From JAWVFM01 sp963823245 (GTDB lineage: Bacteria > Actinomycetota > Thermoleophilia > Solirubrobacterales > 70-9): a stretch of DNA of 64,000 bases. Of this stretch, positions 20,688 through 29,932 are shown piece after piece. The notes under the pieces were generated by a model, which saw nothing but the letters and a program-made list of their open reading frames with translations, was not told the DNA's origin and did not search any database. Where the stretch lies: assembly GCA_963823245.1 (NCBI GenBank), contig CAWGKQ010000003.1:124001-188000 (forward strand), in the 5' to 3' direction. The translations under genes were made by a program, and so were the position numbers. How positions within the stretch are numbered: the stretch's first letter is position 1; each line of letters opens with the position of its first letter.

Positions 20688-20948
20688 ATGGCCAACATCG
20701 CCTCACAACGCAAGCGAAACGTGCGCTCCATCCGCGAGCGCGACGAGAACAGGCGCCTGACGAGCGCCGTGAAGACGCATTTTCGGCGCCTCGAGGGCGC
20801 CGTCGAGTCCGGCGATGCCTCTGCGGCCGACGCCGAGCATCGCGAGCTGGTCTCGCGGATCGACCGGGCCGCGCGCACCGGGGCCCTTCATCGGAACACG
20901 GCCGCGCGCAAGAAGGCCCGCGCGGCCCGCATCCGAGCTGGCGCCTAG
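20688..20948 (+). CDS. rpsT: 30S ribosomal protein S20
   Basis: Primary 16S rRNA-binding protein. It has 86 residues, Arg/Lys-rich helices: MANIASQRKRNVRSIRERDE at the start and HRNTAARKKARAARIRAGA at the end, as usual for S20. It is embedded in a much longer plus-strand open frame that is only the shadow of murJ; the MANI start and S20 length set the true gene. Convergent with holA, 15 bp apart. Confidence 0.96.
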   Translation: MANIASQRKRNVRSIRERDENRRLTSAVKTHFRRLEGAVESGDASAADAEHRELVSRIDRAARTGALHRNTAARKKARAARIRAGA

Positions 20949-20963
20949 AGCGGCCCTGCGCCC

Positions 20964-21974
20964 TCACGCCGCCCCCGCCGCACGGCGAACCGCGACGGTG
21001 ACGGCGACCTCCTCCGGGTAGTCGGCACCCCCGCGCGTCCACCACTCGAGGTCGGCTATCGCACAGGTCGCCGCCCGGACCTCGCCGAGGCTCGTCCCTC
21101 CGACCATGCGCACCAGCATCCGCGCTGCGTAGGGGTGCATGCCGAGGGCGCCCTCGACCTCCTTGGCGGGTCGGCCGGCATCGAGCTGGGCGCGGGCCTC
21201 GACAGCGGCACGCAGGCGCTTGGCGGCCTGGTAGATGAGCCCCGTCACGGCCTCGCCTTGGCTCGACAGACGCTCGACGGCGGCGACAGCGGCGCCTGCG
21301 TCGCGCTCGACGATCGCGTCCGAGAGCGCCCATCCGACCTCCTCCGACGTATCAACCACCATCGATGACAGGTCGGCGAGCGTCACCCGTCCGCCGGGTT
21401 CCGCCCAGAGTGCGAGCCTCGAGAGCTCGTTCGCGAGGCGCCCCGTGCGTGCGCCCATCCGCTCCACGAGCAGCTTCGCGGCGTCGAGATCGAGATCGAA
21501 ATCGCGTCTCTTGGCGTCGCCAACCAGGCGGCGCGGGAGATCGCGCTCCCTGGGCGCCTCGTAGCTCAGCACCTCCCCGCCGGCGTCCTCGATGGCCGCC
21601 ACGACCGCCTTGCGGGCCGCCACGCGGGCCCGCTGAGGACGCTCGCGGCCACCGGCCGAGCGCTCCACGAGCACCACGGTCACGTCCGGCGGCAGGTCGC
21701 CGACTGCGGCGGCCAGGCCCTCGAGCTGCTTCGCGCCGGCGCGCTCGAGGCGGTCGGCGACGAGGTACCGGCGGGTGGCGGTGAGGGACATCGCGGGGAC
21801 CGCGGCGACGAGCCTCTCGATATCGGGCGCGCCGACGCCGTCGCGAGGGCTGAACGCCTCGAGGGCACCGGGGCCGCCCTCGCGCTCCGCGCGGGCGCGA
21901 AGCGCCGCGAGGGCGGCCTCGATCTTCGCCTCGTCGTCGCCTGCGATCAGGTAGGCAGGCTTCAGGTCCGCCAC
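20964..21974 (-). CDS. holA: DNA polymerase III subunit delta
   Basis: Clamp-loader subunit that opens the sliding clamp. It has 336 residues. An AAA+-like fold without Walker motifs begins with PAYLIAGDDEAKIEAAL; later come SLTATRRYLVADRLERAGAK and the C-terminal helical collar (YQAAKRLRAAVEARAQLDAG, LGMHPYAARMLVRMVGG). Downstream of comEC, an adjacency also seen in Firmicutes and Actinobacteria (comEA-comEC-holA-rpsT). Confidence 0.94.
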   Translation of the reverse strand: MADLKPAYLIAGDDEAKIEAALAALRARAEREGGPGALEAFSPRDGVGAPDIERLVAAVPAMSLTATRRYLVADRLERAGAKQLEGLAAAVGDLPPDVTVVLVERSAGGRERPQRARVAARKAVVAAIEDAGGEVLSYEAPRERDLPRRLVGDAKRRDFDLDLDAAKLLVERMGARTGRLANELSRLALWAEPGGRVTLADLSSMVVDTSEEVGWALSDAIVERDAGAAVAAVERLSSQGEAVTGLIYQAAKRLRAAVEARAQLDAGRPAKEVEGALGMHPYAARMLVRMVGGTSLGEVRAATCAIADLEWWTRGGADYPEEVAVTVAVRRAAGAA

Positions 21975-22023
21975 GGCGCCGAGTCTATTCGGCGCCTCGG
22001 GCGGGACCGCTATGTGCCTGGCG

Positions 22024-22553
22024 CTACAGGCTCCCGATCAGGATGCTCAGGCCCGAGAGGATGATCGCCAGGGCGGTCGCCCAGAGGAGGTTCCTCCCGT
22101 TACGGCCGGTGACCGTGAACGCGAGCGCGAGGACGGCGGCAATCGCGGCGACGGCACCACCGGCAAAGCCGAGGCCCATCGAGATGACCTTCTGCGTCTG
22201 GCTGCCGTCGAAGCAGTCGATCGTGCGGTCGAACGGATGGTCGCGGTGATACGCGGCGATCCCGGCTGGGTCGTCGCAGCGCGGCGTGTCGTTGATATCG
22301 ACCATCGCCGCGATCATTACCGCGGCGCCGAAAGCCAGCACGATGGCGAGGACGACGGCGAGTGCGCGCATGCCCCCGCTCGCCTTATCGCTCGCGGGCG
22401 GCGGCGCGGCGGCGCCAGGAGGCGGAGGAGGCGGTTGCTGCTGGGGAGGCTGCTGGGCGGAGGTTGCTGGGGAGGTTGCTGGGGAGGTTGCTGGGGAGGT
22501 TGCTGGGGAGGTTGCTGGGGAGGTTGGGCGGGCGGGACACCTGACGATTCCAT
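22024..22553 (-). CDS. Small membrane protein with Pro/Gln-rich repeat N terminus, frameshifted
   Basis: Not a family I recognise. From ATG 22553 it starts MESSGVPPAQPPQQPPQQPP, an N-terminal tail built from a 12-bp tandem repeat. After the repeats the frame must shift by one base (near 22450) to reach GAAAPPPASDKASGG and three predicted helices: ALAVVLAIVLAFGAAVMIAA, a second (GFAGGAVAAIAAVLALAF) and a third (LLWATALAIILSGLSILIG). A hydrophilic loop with two Cys (TPRCDDPAG, RTIDCFDG) lies between helices 1 and 2. The missing base lies just outside the repeat. Located 42 bp after comEC. Confidence 0.6.
22459..22526 (-). repeat. 12-bp tandem repeat encoding QQPP units
   Basis: Five complete copies of GGAGGTTGCTGG (plus-strand reading) and a partial sixth. 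In the likely frame it codes for QQPP. The unit is a multiple of three, so copy-number change alters tail length without changing frame. Confidence 0.85.
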
Positions 22554-22595
22554 AGGCCGACCATATAAGTTGCGGCGGACCCCACGCGCGTTGGG

Positions 22596-24908
22596 TCAGC
22601 CGCCGGCCGCAACGGACCATCCATTGGCCGCAATGTCAAACTCGACCGTTCCGCGCACGTCCGTCCGTATGACCGGCACACCCTGCGCCGCGAGAGTCCG
22701 GATCGTGCTCGGCGCCGGATGCCCGTAGGGGTTGCCCGCCCCCACCGAGATGACGGCGAGACTCGGTGCCGTCCGGTCGAGCAGGCTCGCGAGGCCGGGG
22801 TCGTCGCTGCCGTGGTGGGCGACCTTGAGGATGTCGATCGGCCCCGGGTCGATCGGCACGTCCGCCGCCTCGGCGTCCGCGGTGAGGAGCATCGCAAAGC
22901 CACGCCACCGCGCAACGGCCACGAGCGCCCTGGTGTTCGGGTCCTCGGCGCGCGCCTGCTGCGAGGACTCGAGCGTCCGCGGCGGCCAGAGGAACTGGAG
23001 CCGAAGGCGCCCCGAGTCCACCTCCGACCCCTCTGCGACCTGAATCGGGTCGGCGCCCGCCGCTCTGGCCTCGGCTCTGATTCGCGGGACCGGCTCGCCG
23101 TAGAGAACGTGCGCCACGGGAACCTGGTTGATGACCTCCTCGATGCCGCCGACGTGATCGGATTGGTCGTGCGTCACCACCGCCGCTGCCAGTCGTGAGA
23201 CGCCGACCGCCCGGAGCTTCGACGCCAGCTCGTCGCCCGGCGGCCCGCCGTCGACCAGGATCGGCAGCCCCGGCGAGGGGTCGAGAAGGATGGCGTCGCC
23301 CTGACCGACGTCGAGGACCCGGACGACGAGGCCGTGCCCCGATGCCGGCGCCGCGGGCGCCTGTGGCCGCGCCGCGAGTCCGGCCACCGTCGTGACGACC
23401 GCCGCGAGGACGAGTACGACGCGGGGCCGCGGGCGCAAGCCTCGACGGCGGAGCAGGTACGAGAGGCCCGCCCAGCAGACGGCGGCGATGACGAGGTAGG
23501 CCCCGAGCGCGGCCGGCGCGCCGAGGTTCGGCGTCGACACCTGGGCCCAGGAGGGTGAGCCCAGCCATTGCGCCACCTGCGCGACGTAGCCGGCGAGAGC
23601 GCCGGCGACCGCGGTGAGCGGCTCGACGGGAAGCGCCGGCACCTGCCCGAGCGCCGCGACGATCATCCCGAGCCACATCACGGGTGCGACTGCGGGCAGC
23701 GCGAGCAGGTTCGCGGGCAGCGTCGTCAGCGACGCGACGCCGAAGTCGGCGGCGATGAGTGGCGCGGTGGCGAGCGTGGCGGCGAGCGTCACGCCGGCCC
23801 CCTCGGCGAGCGCAAGCCGTACCCGTGACTCGCTCCCGCGGGCGGGCGAGGCGAGCAGCACGTCGCGGATCGGAGCGGCGGCGAGCACGATCCCGACGAC
23901 GGCGGCGAAGCTCAGCTGCCAGCCCGGATCGCCGGTCGCGCGCGGATTCAGCGCGAGGGTCAGGGCCGCCGCCAGCCCCATCGCGTACCAGCGCGAGCGC
24001 GGCCGGCCCGCAAGCGCAGCGACGATCCCGGCCGCGCCCATGATCCCCGCGCGCTGGATCGACGGCGAGGCGCCCGTGACCAGCACGTAGAGGCCGATCA
24101 GGCCGAGCAGGCCGACCAGCCGCGCCCGGAGCGGGACCCCCATCAGCGCGAGCGCAGGTGTGGCCAGCACCGCGAGCAGGAGGACGTTCTCGCCGCTCAC
24201 CGCGAGAAGGTGGGCGAGGCCGGAGCGCCTGAAGTCCGTGACGACCGCGGCATCGATCTCGTCGGCCTCGCCGAGGACGAACCCGCGAAGAAGTGCCGCG
24301 GCGGCGGGCGAGGTGCCGCGGCCCAACGCGGTTGCCGCGCGGTCGCGGATGGCATCGACGGCGCCGTCGATGCCGCCCCGCCTGGCGCCCGTGAGACGGA
24401 TTCTGCGAGCCGACAGGACCTCTGCGATGCCCAGCCGGCGCAGGTAGCCCCGCTCCCAGCCCGGTACGGGCCGCAATGAGCCCGTCGCCGCGATCTCGCG
24501 CCCGATCAGGAGGCTTGGCACGGGCTCGTGCGCCTCGACCAGCACCCGTCCCCCATGCGCGTCGACTCGCACTCGAACTGTGCCCCGCGAGCGGCTCGGC
24601 GTCGCCGACACGTAACCGCGGACGGTCGCCTCGCCGGGACGCGAGTCGAGCGCACCCGCATCGATGGCCGCGAGCCGCAGGCAACCGAGGGTGGCACCGA
24701 CCAGGGCCGCCACGGCGCCGATCAGGAGCGCCGCGGGGGTGCCGAAGCCTTGTCGAGGCCGGGCAGCGAGAAGGGTGACCGCACCGAACGACGACGCCGC
24801 CAGCGCTGCACCGGCGCCCGCGCGGGCTGCGACGGGCAAGACGGGCGAAAGCGCGAGGCCGGTGGCGCCGCCGTAGACGAGCGCGAAACGCCAGGCGAAG
24901 TCCGTCAG
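22596..24908 (-). CDS. comEC: DNA-uptake channel ComEC/Rec2
   Basis: Membrane channel for single-strand DNA entry in natural transformation. An N-terminal soluble domain and the competence membrane domain (LLAVSGENVLLLAVLATPAL; many helices) are followed by a C-terminal metallo-beta-lactamase domain (VDGGPPGDEL, VVTHDQSDHVGG, LKVAHHGSDDPGL). Inside the frame the first usual start codon is TTG 24839. In-frame CTG 24908 overlaps the comEA stop (CTGA) and adds TDFAWRFALVYGG, a plausible first helix; I favour it. Length 747 or 770 residues. Confidence 0.9.
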   Translation of the reverse strand: MTDFAWRFALVYGGATGLALSPVLPVAARAGAGAALAASSFGAVTLLAARPRQGFGTPAALLIGAVAALVGATLGCLRLAAIDAGALDSRPGEATVRGYVSATPSRSRGTVRVRVDAHGGRVLVEAHEPVPSLLIGREIAATGSLRPVPGWERGYLRRLGIAEVLSARRIRLTGARRGGIDGAVDAIRDRAATALGRGTSPAAAALLRGFVLGEADEIDAAVVTDFRRSGLAHLLAVSGENVLLLAVLATPALALMGVPLRARLVGLLGLIGLYVLVTGASPSIQRAGIMGAAGIVAALAGRPRSRWYAMGLAAALTLALNPRATGDPGWQLSFAAVVGIVLAAAPIRDVLLASPARGSESRVRLALAEGAGVTLAATLATAPLIAADFGVASLTTLPANLLALPAVAPVMWLGMIVAALGQVPALPVEPLTAVAGALAGYVAQVAQWLGSPSWAQVSTPNLGAPAALGAYLVIAAVCWAGLSYLLRRRGLRPRPRVVLVLAAVVTTVAGLAARPQAPAAPASGHGLVVRVLDVGQGDAILLDPSPGLPILVDGGPPGDELASKLRAVGVSRLAAAVVTHDQSDHVGGIEEVINQVPVAHVLYGEPVPRIRAEARAAGADPIQVAEGSEVDSGRLRLQFLWPPRTLESSQQARAEDPNTRALVAVARWRGFAMLLTADAEAADVPIDPGPIDILKVAHHGSDDPGLASLLDRTAPSLAVISVGAGNPYGHPAPSTIRTLAAQGVPVIRTDVRGTVEFDIAANGWSVAAGG

Positions 24909-25555
24909 GGCTGCAGTCCGGCCCGTAGCGACTCCATCGTCGCCGGGCCGATTCCCGAGATCTGGCTGAGGTCGTCAATCGACGAGACGCCTCCGTGCTG
25001 GTCGCGAAACTCGAGGATCTTCTGCGCCGTGACGGGCCCGATGCCATCGATGGTGTCGAGGTCGGCGACGGTCGCCGACCCGAGGCTGATCGGGCCGGCG
25101 GGCGTCGTGGCGGCGCCGCCCGACCCACCGGCAGCGGTGCCCACCGCGCCCGCACCCGACGGAGCCTTGACGGGCACCACCACCTGCTGGCCGTCGGCGA
25201 GCCGCGCGGCGAGGTTGATGGCTTCGACGTTCGCCTTCGCGGTCGCGCCGCCCGCGCGCGCGATCGCGTCGTTGACCCGGGAGGCGGCCGGCATCCGGTA
25301 GACGCCGGCGTCCGCTACCTCGCCCGCGACGTCGACCACCACGTCCTCCCCGCCGGGCCCGACGCTGAAGGAGCTATCCGAGCTCGACGCCTGCCCCGCG
25401 CCTCCGCCCCCGGAGCCCGTCGACGCGTAGCTGATGCCGTCGCCCGAGCTCTGTGCGCCGGCCCCCGACGAGAGTACCCAGCGAGCCCCGACCACCAGCA
25501 GCGCCGCGGCAACCGCGCCGTAGAGGAGGAGCTGCGAGCGGGTGAGGTCGTGCAC
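24905..25555 (-). CDS. comEA: Competence DNA receptor ComEA
   Basis: Membrane-anchored double-strand DNA receptor. It has 216 residues: one N-terminal helix (about 9-30), a Gly/Ser linker, an SLBB-like domain (VVVDVAGEVADAGVYRMP, about 70-130), and a C-terminal helix-hairpin-helix pair (LDTIDGIGPVTAQKILEFR and IDDLSQISGIGPATMESLR). Directly followed by comEC, so the DNA-uptake pair is intact. Confidence 0.93.
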   Translation of the reverse strand: MHDLTRSQLLLYGAVAAALLVVGARWVLSSGAGAQSSGDGISYASTGSGGGGAGQASSSDSSFSVGPGGEDVVVDVAGEVADAGVYRMPAASRVNDAIARAGGATAKANVEAINLAARLADGQQVVVPVKAPSGAGAVGTAAGGSGGAATTPAGPISLGSATVADLDTIDGIGPVTAQKILEFRDQHGGVSSIDDLSQISGIGPATMESLRAGLQP

Positions 25556-25670
25556 GGGGGCGATGGTGCCCCGGCGCGACGCGCGGGTGGCGCGCGGGCT
25601 GCATCAATAGGCGCGCGAGCGTTTGGCGATTCTGGGCAATTAGGGGGCCGGCCCCGACCGCGTCGTCATC

Positions 25671-25714
25671 GAGTGGTCACTTGGTGGTGCCATAGCAACC
25701 TCAAGTGACCACTC
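25671..25714. terminator. 13-bp perfect inverted repeat downstream of acyP
   Basis: Arms GAGTGGTCACTTG and CAAGTGACCACTC flank an 18-nt loop. It starts 8 bp past the acyP stop (minus strand), in the 166-bp gap before comEA. No U-tract follows, so it would be an intrinsic terminator of the non-canonical actinobacterial type, or an operator. The rest of the gap shows no gene. Confidence 0.55.
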
Positions 25715-25721
25715 GTCAGCC

Positions 25722-25988
25722 TCAGGCGATGCGGAAGCCCGTTTCCCCCTGCGGCTCTTCCTCCGTTTCCCCTAGCTGCTCAACCACCGCTCCGCGCGGC
25801 CCCTCACGACAGAAGTCAACGAGCGCAGCGACCGCCTCGGGCCTCCCCTCGAAGCTGGCCTCCACTGTCCCGTCGGGGTTGTTGCGAACCCATCCCGCCA
25901 CCCCGCGTGACCCCGCCATCCGGCGCACGCTGTCGCGGAAGAACACGCCCTGCACGCGGCCGCTGACGACGACGCGCCGGCGGATCAC
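25722..25988 (-). CDS. acyP: Acylphosphatase
   Basis: Hydrolyses acyl phosphates. It has 88 residues. The catalytic signature GRVQGVFFRDSVRRMA contains Arg18, and GWVRNNPDGTVE contains Asn36. Six bp downstream of the cupin gene, so probably co-transcribed; a strong inverted repeat follows. Confidence 0.95.
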   Translation of the reverse strand: MIRRRVVVSGRVQGVFFRDSVRRMAGSRGVAGWVRNNPDGTVEASFEGRPEAVAALVDFCREGPRGAVVEQLGETEEEPQGETGFRIA

Positions 25989-25994
25989 GATGGG

Positions 25995-26399
25995 CTACTC
26001 GTCGTCGTAGTCGGAGTCGTAGCCGGCCGCCTGAGTGGCGAGGCGGCGGCTGTAGAGCTCGTCGGCGGAGACGCCGGGCGACTGAACGGAGACGAGGGCA
26101 AGCGGGTCGGCGCCGTCGTTGGTGATCGAGTGGTCGGTGGCCGGCGGGATCATTACGAGATCGCCCTCGCCGAGGCTCTGCCGGTCCCCGGTGGCCGACA
26201 TCGTCCCGGCGCCCTTCACGACCACGTAGACCTGCTCGGCCTCCTCGTGCGAGCGGAACTCCTCGGAGGCTCCTGCGGGCACCTCGACCCAGTTGACGGA
26301 GAGATTTCGCGAGCCCAGCTCGCCCGCGTCCATGAGGATCCGGGCACTCAGCTGGTGGACGTCTACCGCCGCAGCGTCGGAGAGGCGCCTCACGAGCAC
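25995..26399 (-). CDS. Single-domain cupin protein
   Basis: It has 134 residues with one cupin barrel. Motif 1 region (FRSHEEAEQVYVVVKGAG) and motif 2 region (IPPATDHSITNDGADPL) keep potential metal ligands His and Glu. Ligand or substrate unknown. Ends in an acidic tail (YDSDYDDE). Lies between leuS and acyP. Confidence 0.8.
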   Translation of the reverse strand: MLVRRLSDAAAVDVHQLSARILMDAGELGSRNLSVNWVEVPAGASEEFRSHEEAEQVYVVVKGAGTMSATGDRQSLGEGDLVMIPPATDHSITNDGADPLALVSVQSPGVSADELYSRRLATQAAGYDSDYDDE

Positions 26400-26452
26400 G
26401 AGCGCTTTCTAGCAGACGGAAATAAGGCGCGCCGTGATGGGCCGTTATCAGC

Positions 26453-28936
26453 TCAGCGAACGACCAGGTTCACGAGCTTGCCGGGCACTACGACCTCCTT
26501 GACGACGTCCTTGCCGTCGAGGTGGCGCTGGACGGCCCCGGAGGAGCGCGCGAGCTGCGCGAGCTCTTCCTCGGAGGCGTCGATGTCGGCTTCGATCTGG
26601 TCGCGCCTCTTGCCGTTGACCTGTACGACGAGGGTGAAGGTCTCCGATCGAAGGAGGTCCGGGTCGGCCTCCGGCCAGGGCTCCTCCCAGACGCGGGCAC
26701 CCTCGACCTGCTCGTAGACCTCGGCCCCCGTGTGCGGGGCGAACGGGAAGATGAGGGAGGCGGCCGTGGCGGTCGCAAACCGGAGAGCCGCCTCCCCGAG
26801 CGGATCGCCGTAGAGACCGTCCTTGAGCGCGTAGGCCTCGTTGACGAGCTCCATGACGGCCGCGATCGCCGTGTTGAACCGGAAGTCGCGCTCGATGTCG
26901 CGCGTGACCTTGTCGATTGCCCAGTGCGCCTTGCGCACCAGCTGAAGCGCCGCACCCTCGGCCCCAGCCTCGCCCCCGGGCGAGGTCCGCTCCGCCACCT
27001 CGCGGCCGAGCCTCCACAGCCGCGAGAGGAATCGGTGAACGCCCTCGACGCCCTTGTCGCTCCAGTCCGCGTCCTGGTCGGAGGGACCGATGAAGAGGAT
27101 GTAGGCGCGCGCGGTGTCGGCGCCGTAGCGGTCGACGTACTCGGCCGGGTCGACGACGTTGCCCTTCGACTTCGACATCTTCGCCCCCTCGCGGGTGATC
27201 ATCCCGATCGTGAAGAGGGCCGCGAAGGGCTCCTGGATGTCGAGCAGGTCGAGGTCGGTGAGCGCCTTGGTGAAGAAGCGCGCGTACATCAGGTGGAGGA
27301 TCGCGTGCTCGACACCGCCGATGTACTGGTCGACGGGCATCCAGGCGCGGAGCACGTCGCGGTCCCAGGCGGCCTCGTCGTTGCGCGCGTCGCAGTAGCG
27401 CAGGAAGTACCAGGAGGAGTCGACGAAGGTGTCCATCGTGTCGGTCTCGCGCCGGGCCGGGCCGCCGCAGGTGGGGCAGGTGGTCGCGACCCATTCCTCC
27501 GCGGCGGCGAGGGGCGAGCGCCCCTTGGGCGCGTAGTCGTCGACCTCGGGCAGTACGACCGGCAGCTGGTCGTCGGGCACGGGGACAATCCCGCAGCTCT
27601 CGCAGTAGACGATCGGGATCGGGCAGCCCCAGTAGCGCTGCCGCGAGATGAGCCAGTCGCGCAGCCGGTAGTTCACCGCCGGCTCGCCCTTGCCCTGCTC
27701 CTCCAGCCACTTGGTGATCGCCCCGATCGCCTCGCTCGCCGGCATGTCTGAGAAATCGCCCGAGTTCACAAGCACCTCGCCCGCGGTGTGCTCGACGAAG
27801 GCGGCGTCCTCCGGCACCTCGCCGTCCGCCGGCTCCACCACGGTTCGGATCTCGAGGTCGAACCTCGTGGCGAAGTCGTAGTCGCGCTGGTCGTGCGCCG
27901 GGACGGCCATGATCGCCCCGGTGCCGTATTCCATCAGCACGTAGTCGGCGACGAACATCGGGAGCTCCTCGCCGCTGACCGGGTTGGTGACCGTCCGACC
28001 GAGCGGCACGCCGGTCTTCTCGCGGTCCTCCGCCCCGCGCTCGATCGCCGACTCGCTGAGCGTCCGGTTGACGTACTCGTGGACCTCCTGCTCGTGCTCG
28101 GTTCCCGTCGCGAGACGGAAGACGTCCGGGTGCTCCGGCGCCATGACGAAGAAGGTCGCCCCGAAGAGCGTGTCGGGCCGGGTGGTGAAGACCGGATAGT
28201 CGATGCCGAGCTCGTTGCAGCGGAAGGTGACCTCCGCTCCCTCCGAGCGGCCGATCCAGTTGCGCTGCATGGTCTTCACGTGCTGCGGCCAGTCGATCGA
28301 GTCGAGGTCGGAGAGCAGCCTGTCGGCGTAGTCGGTGATGCGGAAGAACCACTGCTCGAGCTGGCGCGCCTCGACCGGCGTGCCGCAGCGCTCGCAGCGC
28401 CCGTCGATCACCTGCTCGTTCGCCAGAACCGTCTGGTCCTTCGGGCACCACTGGACCGCGGCCTCGTTGCGGTAGGCGAGACCCTGCTCAAAGAGGCGCA
28501 GGAAGATCCACTGCGTCCAGCGGTAGTAGGAGGGCTCGTGGGTGCCGAACTCGCGGCTCCAGTCGATCGAGATCCCCCAGCGGCGGAACTGCCGCTGGAA
28601 GGACGCGATCGCCGCGTCGGTCGACGCCCTGGGAGGATCCCCGGTCTTGATCGCGTGGTTCTCCGCCGGCAGACCGAAGGCGTCGTAGCCCATCGGGTGG
28701 ATCACGCGGAAGCCCTGCCGGCGCTTGTAGTGCGCCACGGCGTCGCCGATCGAATAGACCTTCAGGTGGCCGATGTGGGGCTCGCCCGAGGGGTACGGAA
28801 GCATTTCGAGCACGTACGACTTCGGCTTCGAGGCGTCGAAGCCGGGATCGCCCGGATTCGGCACCTCCCAGGTGCCCTCCTCCTCCCACACCCGCTGCCA
28901 GCGGGCCTCGATCGCGCTCGGGTCGTACCTGTCCAT
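26453..28936 (-). CDS. leuS: Leucyl-tRNA synthetase
   Basis: Charges tRNA-Leu. It has 827 residues, bacterial type. HIGH signature at 54-57 (PSGEPHIGHLKV), CP1 editing domain with TTRPDTLFGATF, zinc-ribbon cysteines (CERCG, CPTCG), KMSKS signature AKMSKSKGNVVDP, and the C-terminal anticodon and Leu-specific domains. Start ATG 28936. No T-box or leader was recognised in the 65 bp shared with the divergent gene. Confidence 0.97.
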   Translation of the reverse strand: MDRYDPSAIEARWQRVWEEEGTWEVPNPGDPGFDASKPKSYVLEMLPYPSGEPHIGHLKVYSIGDAVAHYKRRQGFRVIHPMGYDAFGLPAENHAIKTGDPPRASTDAAIASFQRQFRRWGISIDWSREFGTHEPSYYRWTQWIFLRLFEQGLAYRNEAAVQWCPKDQTVLANEQVIDGRCERCGTPVEARQLEQWFFRITDYADRLLSDLDSIDWPQHVKTMQRNWIGRSEGAEVTFRCNELGIDYPVFTTRPDTLFGATFFVMAPEHPDVFRLATGTEHEQEVHEYVNRTLSESAIERGAEDREKTGVPLGRTVTNPVSGEELPMFVADYVLMEYGTGAIMAVPAHDQRDYDFATRFDLEIRTVVEPADGEVPEDAAFVEHTAGEVLVNSGDFSDMPASEAIGAITKWLEEQGKGEPAVNYRLRDWLISRQRYWGCPIPIVYCESCGIVPVPDDQLPVVLPEVDDYAPKGRSPLAAAEEWVATTCPTCGGPARRETDTMDTFVDSSWYFLRYCDARNDEAAWDRDVLRAWMPVDQYIGGVEHAILHLMYARFFTKALTDLDLLDIQEPFAALFTIGMITREGAKMSKSKGNVVDPAEYVDRYGADTARAYILFIGPSDQDADWSDKGVEGVHRFLSRLWRLGREVAERTSPGGEAGAEGAALQLVRKAHWAIDKVTRDIERDFRFNTAIAAVMELVNEAYALKDGLYGDPLGEAALRFATATAASLIFPFAPHTGAEVYEQVEGARVWEEPWPEADPDLLRSETFTLVVQVNGKRRDQIEADIDASEEELAQLARSSGAVQRHLDGKDVVKEVVVPGKLVNLVVR

Positions 28937-29001
28937 AAATACATCGCGAGTTTAGGTCGGGTCCGGCGTATAGTCGCGACGAGGTCGATCGAGGAGGAGA
29001 G

Positions 29002-29226
29002 ATGGGACGGCTGATAAGGCTCGACCGGACCGGGCACACGACGCTTGGAGAGTGGAAAGCGGGCGACGCGGATGCCGAGGCGGCCGCCGCCGCGGCGTTC
29101 GAGGCGGAGCTCGAGCGCGGGATGATCGGCTCCGCAAGCGGCGCCGACGGAAGCGCCGAGGTGGTGCGCGAGCTGCCGCTCGACGCGGACCTCGTCGTCA
29201 TGCGGCGCCCCATCGCCGGCGGATAG
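29002..29226 (+). CDS. Small conserved hypothetical protein
   Basis: It has 74 residues, no known domain. The ribosome-binding site (GAGGAGGAG) is very strong, and a TATAGT -10 lies 28 bp before the ATG. An amphipathic, Ala/Glu-rich middle and a conserved-looking end (VRELPLDADLVVMRRPIAGG) resemble small proteins I associate with Solirubrobacterales genomes. Followed 6 bp later by a membrane protein, probably in the same transcript. Confidence 0.72.
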   Translation: MGRLIRLDRTGHTTLGEWKAGDADAEAAAAAAFEAELERGMIGSASGADGSAEVVRELPLDADLVVMRRPIAGG

Positions 29227-29232
29227 ACCGGC

Positions 29233-29886
29233 ATGGACGACGCACCACGCGTCCTCGAGGCGCCGGCGCCGGGCCTCGAGGAAGCGAGCGCGCTCTGGTG
29301 GCGAGAGGATCGAACGGAGGCGACCCTGCGACGCGACGAGCGGCGCTGGACGCTGTGGACCGTCTGGATCGTCGCCGTCTTCGTCGCTCCGGGCCTACTG
29401 CTCGTCTACCTCGAGCCGCTGACCGCGCCGGTCGCCGCGATCTGCTTCGCGCATGCGTGGCTCATCCCGTGGCTACAGGCGCGCCGCGGCGCCGACCAGG
29501 TCGCGCCGCTGCCGGTCGCGGCCACGGAGCCGGACCGTGTGGCAATTGGCCTGCTCGGCGACCTCCTCGACCATGCCGAGCGTGACCTGCTCACGAGGAC
29601 GGGCCTCGTGCGCGAGCGGGGCGAGCTCGGCGCTTGGCTGCTCGGCGCGAGCGGCGCGCTCCTGGTGCGCCCGGGCGGCCGGCGCGTCGACTGCTGGTGC
29701 GTGCGCGTCGGCGAGGCGGCGGAGCTGCCGCCGGCCGACCGCGCGGCGCACCTGCTGCTCGCACTGCGCGAGGACGAGCTGGGCTTCGCGAAGGTGGCGA
29801 ATCTGAGCTTCTCGGGCGCGCGCTGGCGTCTGCGCGGGCGGCTGGGGGCCACGGGTCGCGAGGCGATCGCCCCGGCCGTCGACTAG
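29233..29886 (+). CDS. Hypothetical membrane protein with two helices
   Basis: It has 217 residues. Two hydrophobic helices (about 42-64 and 66-88: WIVAVFVAPGLLLVYL and PVAAICFAHAWLIPWL) are followed by a soluble C-terminal part with a WCVRVGEAAELPPADRAAHL segment and arginine-rich ends. No family recognised; regular GC3 pattern supports real coding. Forms a two-gene unit with the preceding small protein. Confidence 0.75.
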   Translation: MDDAPRVLEAPAPGLEEASALWWREDRTEATLRRDERRWTLWTVWIVAVFVAPGLLLVYLEPLTAPVAAICFAHAWLIPWLQARRGADQVAPLPVAATEPDRVAIGLLGDLLDHAERDLLTRTGLVRERGELGAWLLGASGALLVRPGGRRVDCWCVRVGEAAELPPADRAAHLLLALREDELGFAKVANLSFSGARWRLRGRLGATGREAIAPAVD

Positions 29887-29932
29887 CCCCCTCAAGCCGG
29901 GACCGCCTGGCCGATACCCACCATGGGCATCC

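Noticed and set aside
22385..22553. Phase-variable contingency locus
   Set aside because: The repeat unit is 12 bp, so copy-number change keeps the frame; the observed frame break is outside the repeats.
26448..28451. Second minus-strand frame of 667 codons inside leuS
   Set aside because: Alternative frame of leuS; the LeuS frame carries all synthetase motifs.
28937..29001. T-box leader for leuS
   Set aside because: The gap is only 65 bp and shared with a divergent gene; too short for a T-box. The same holds for valS.
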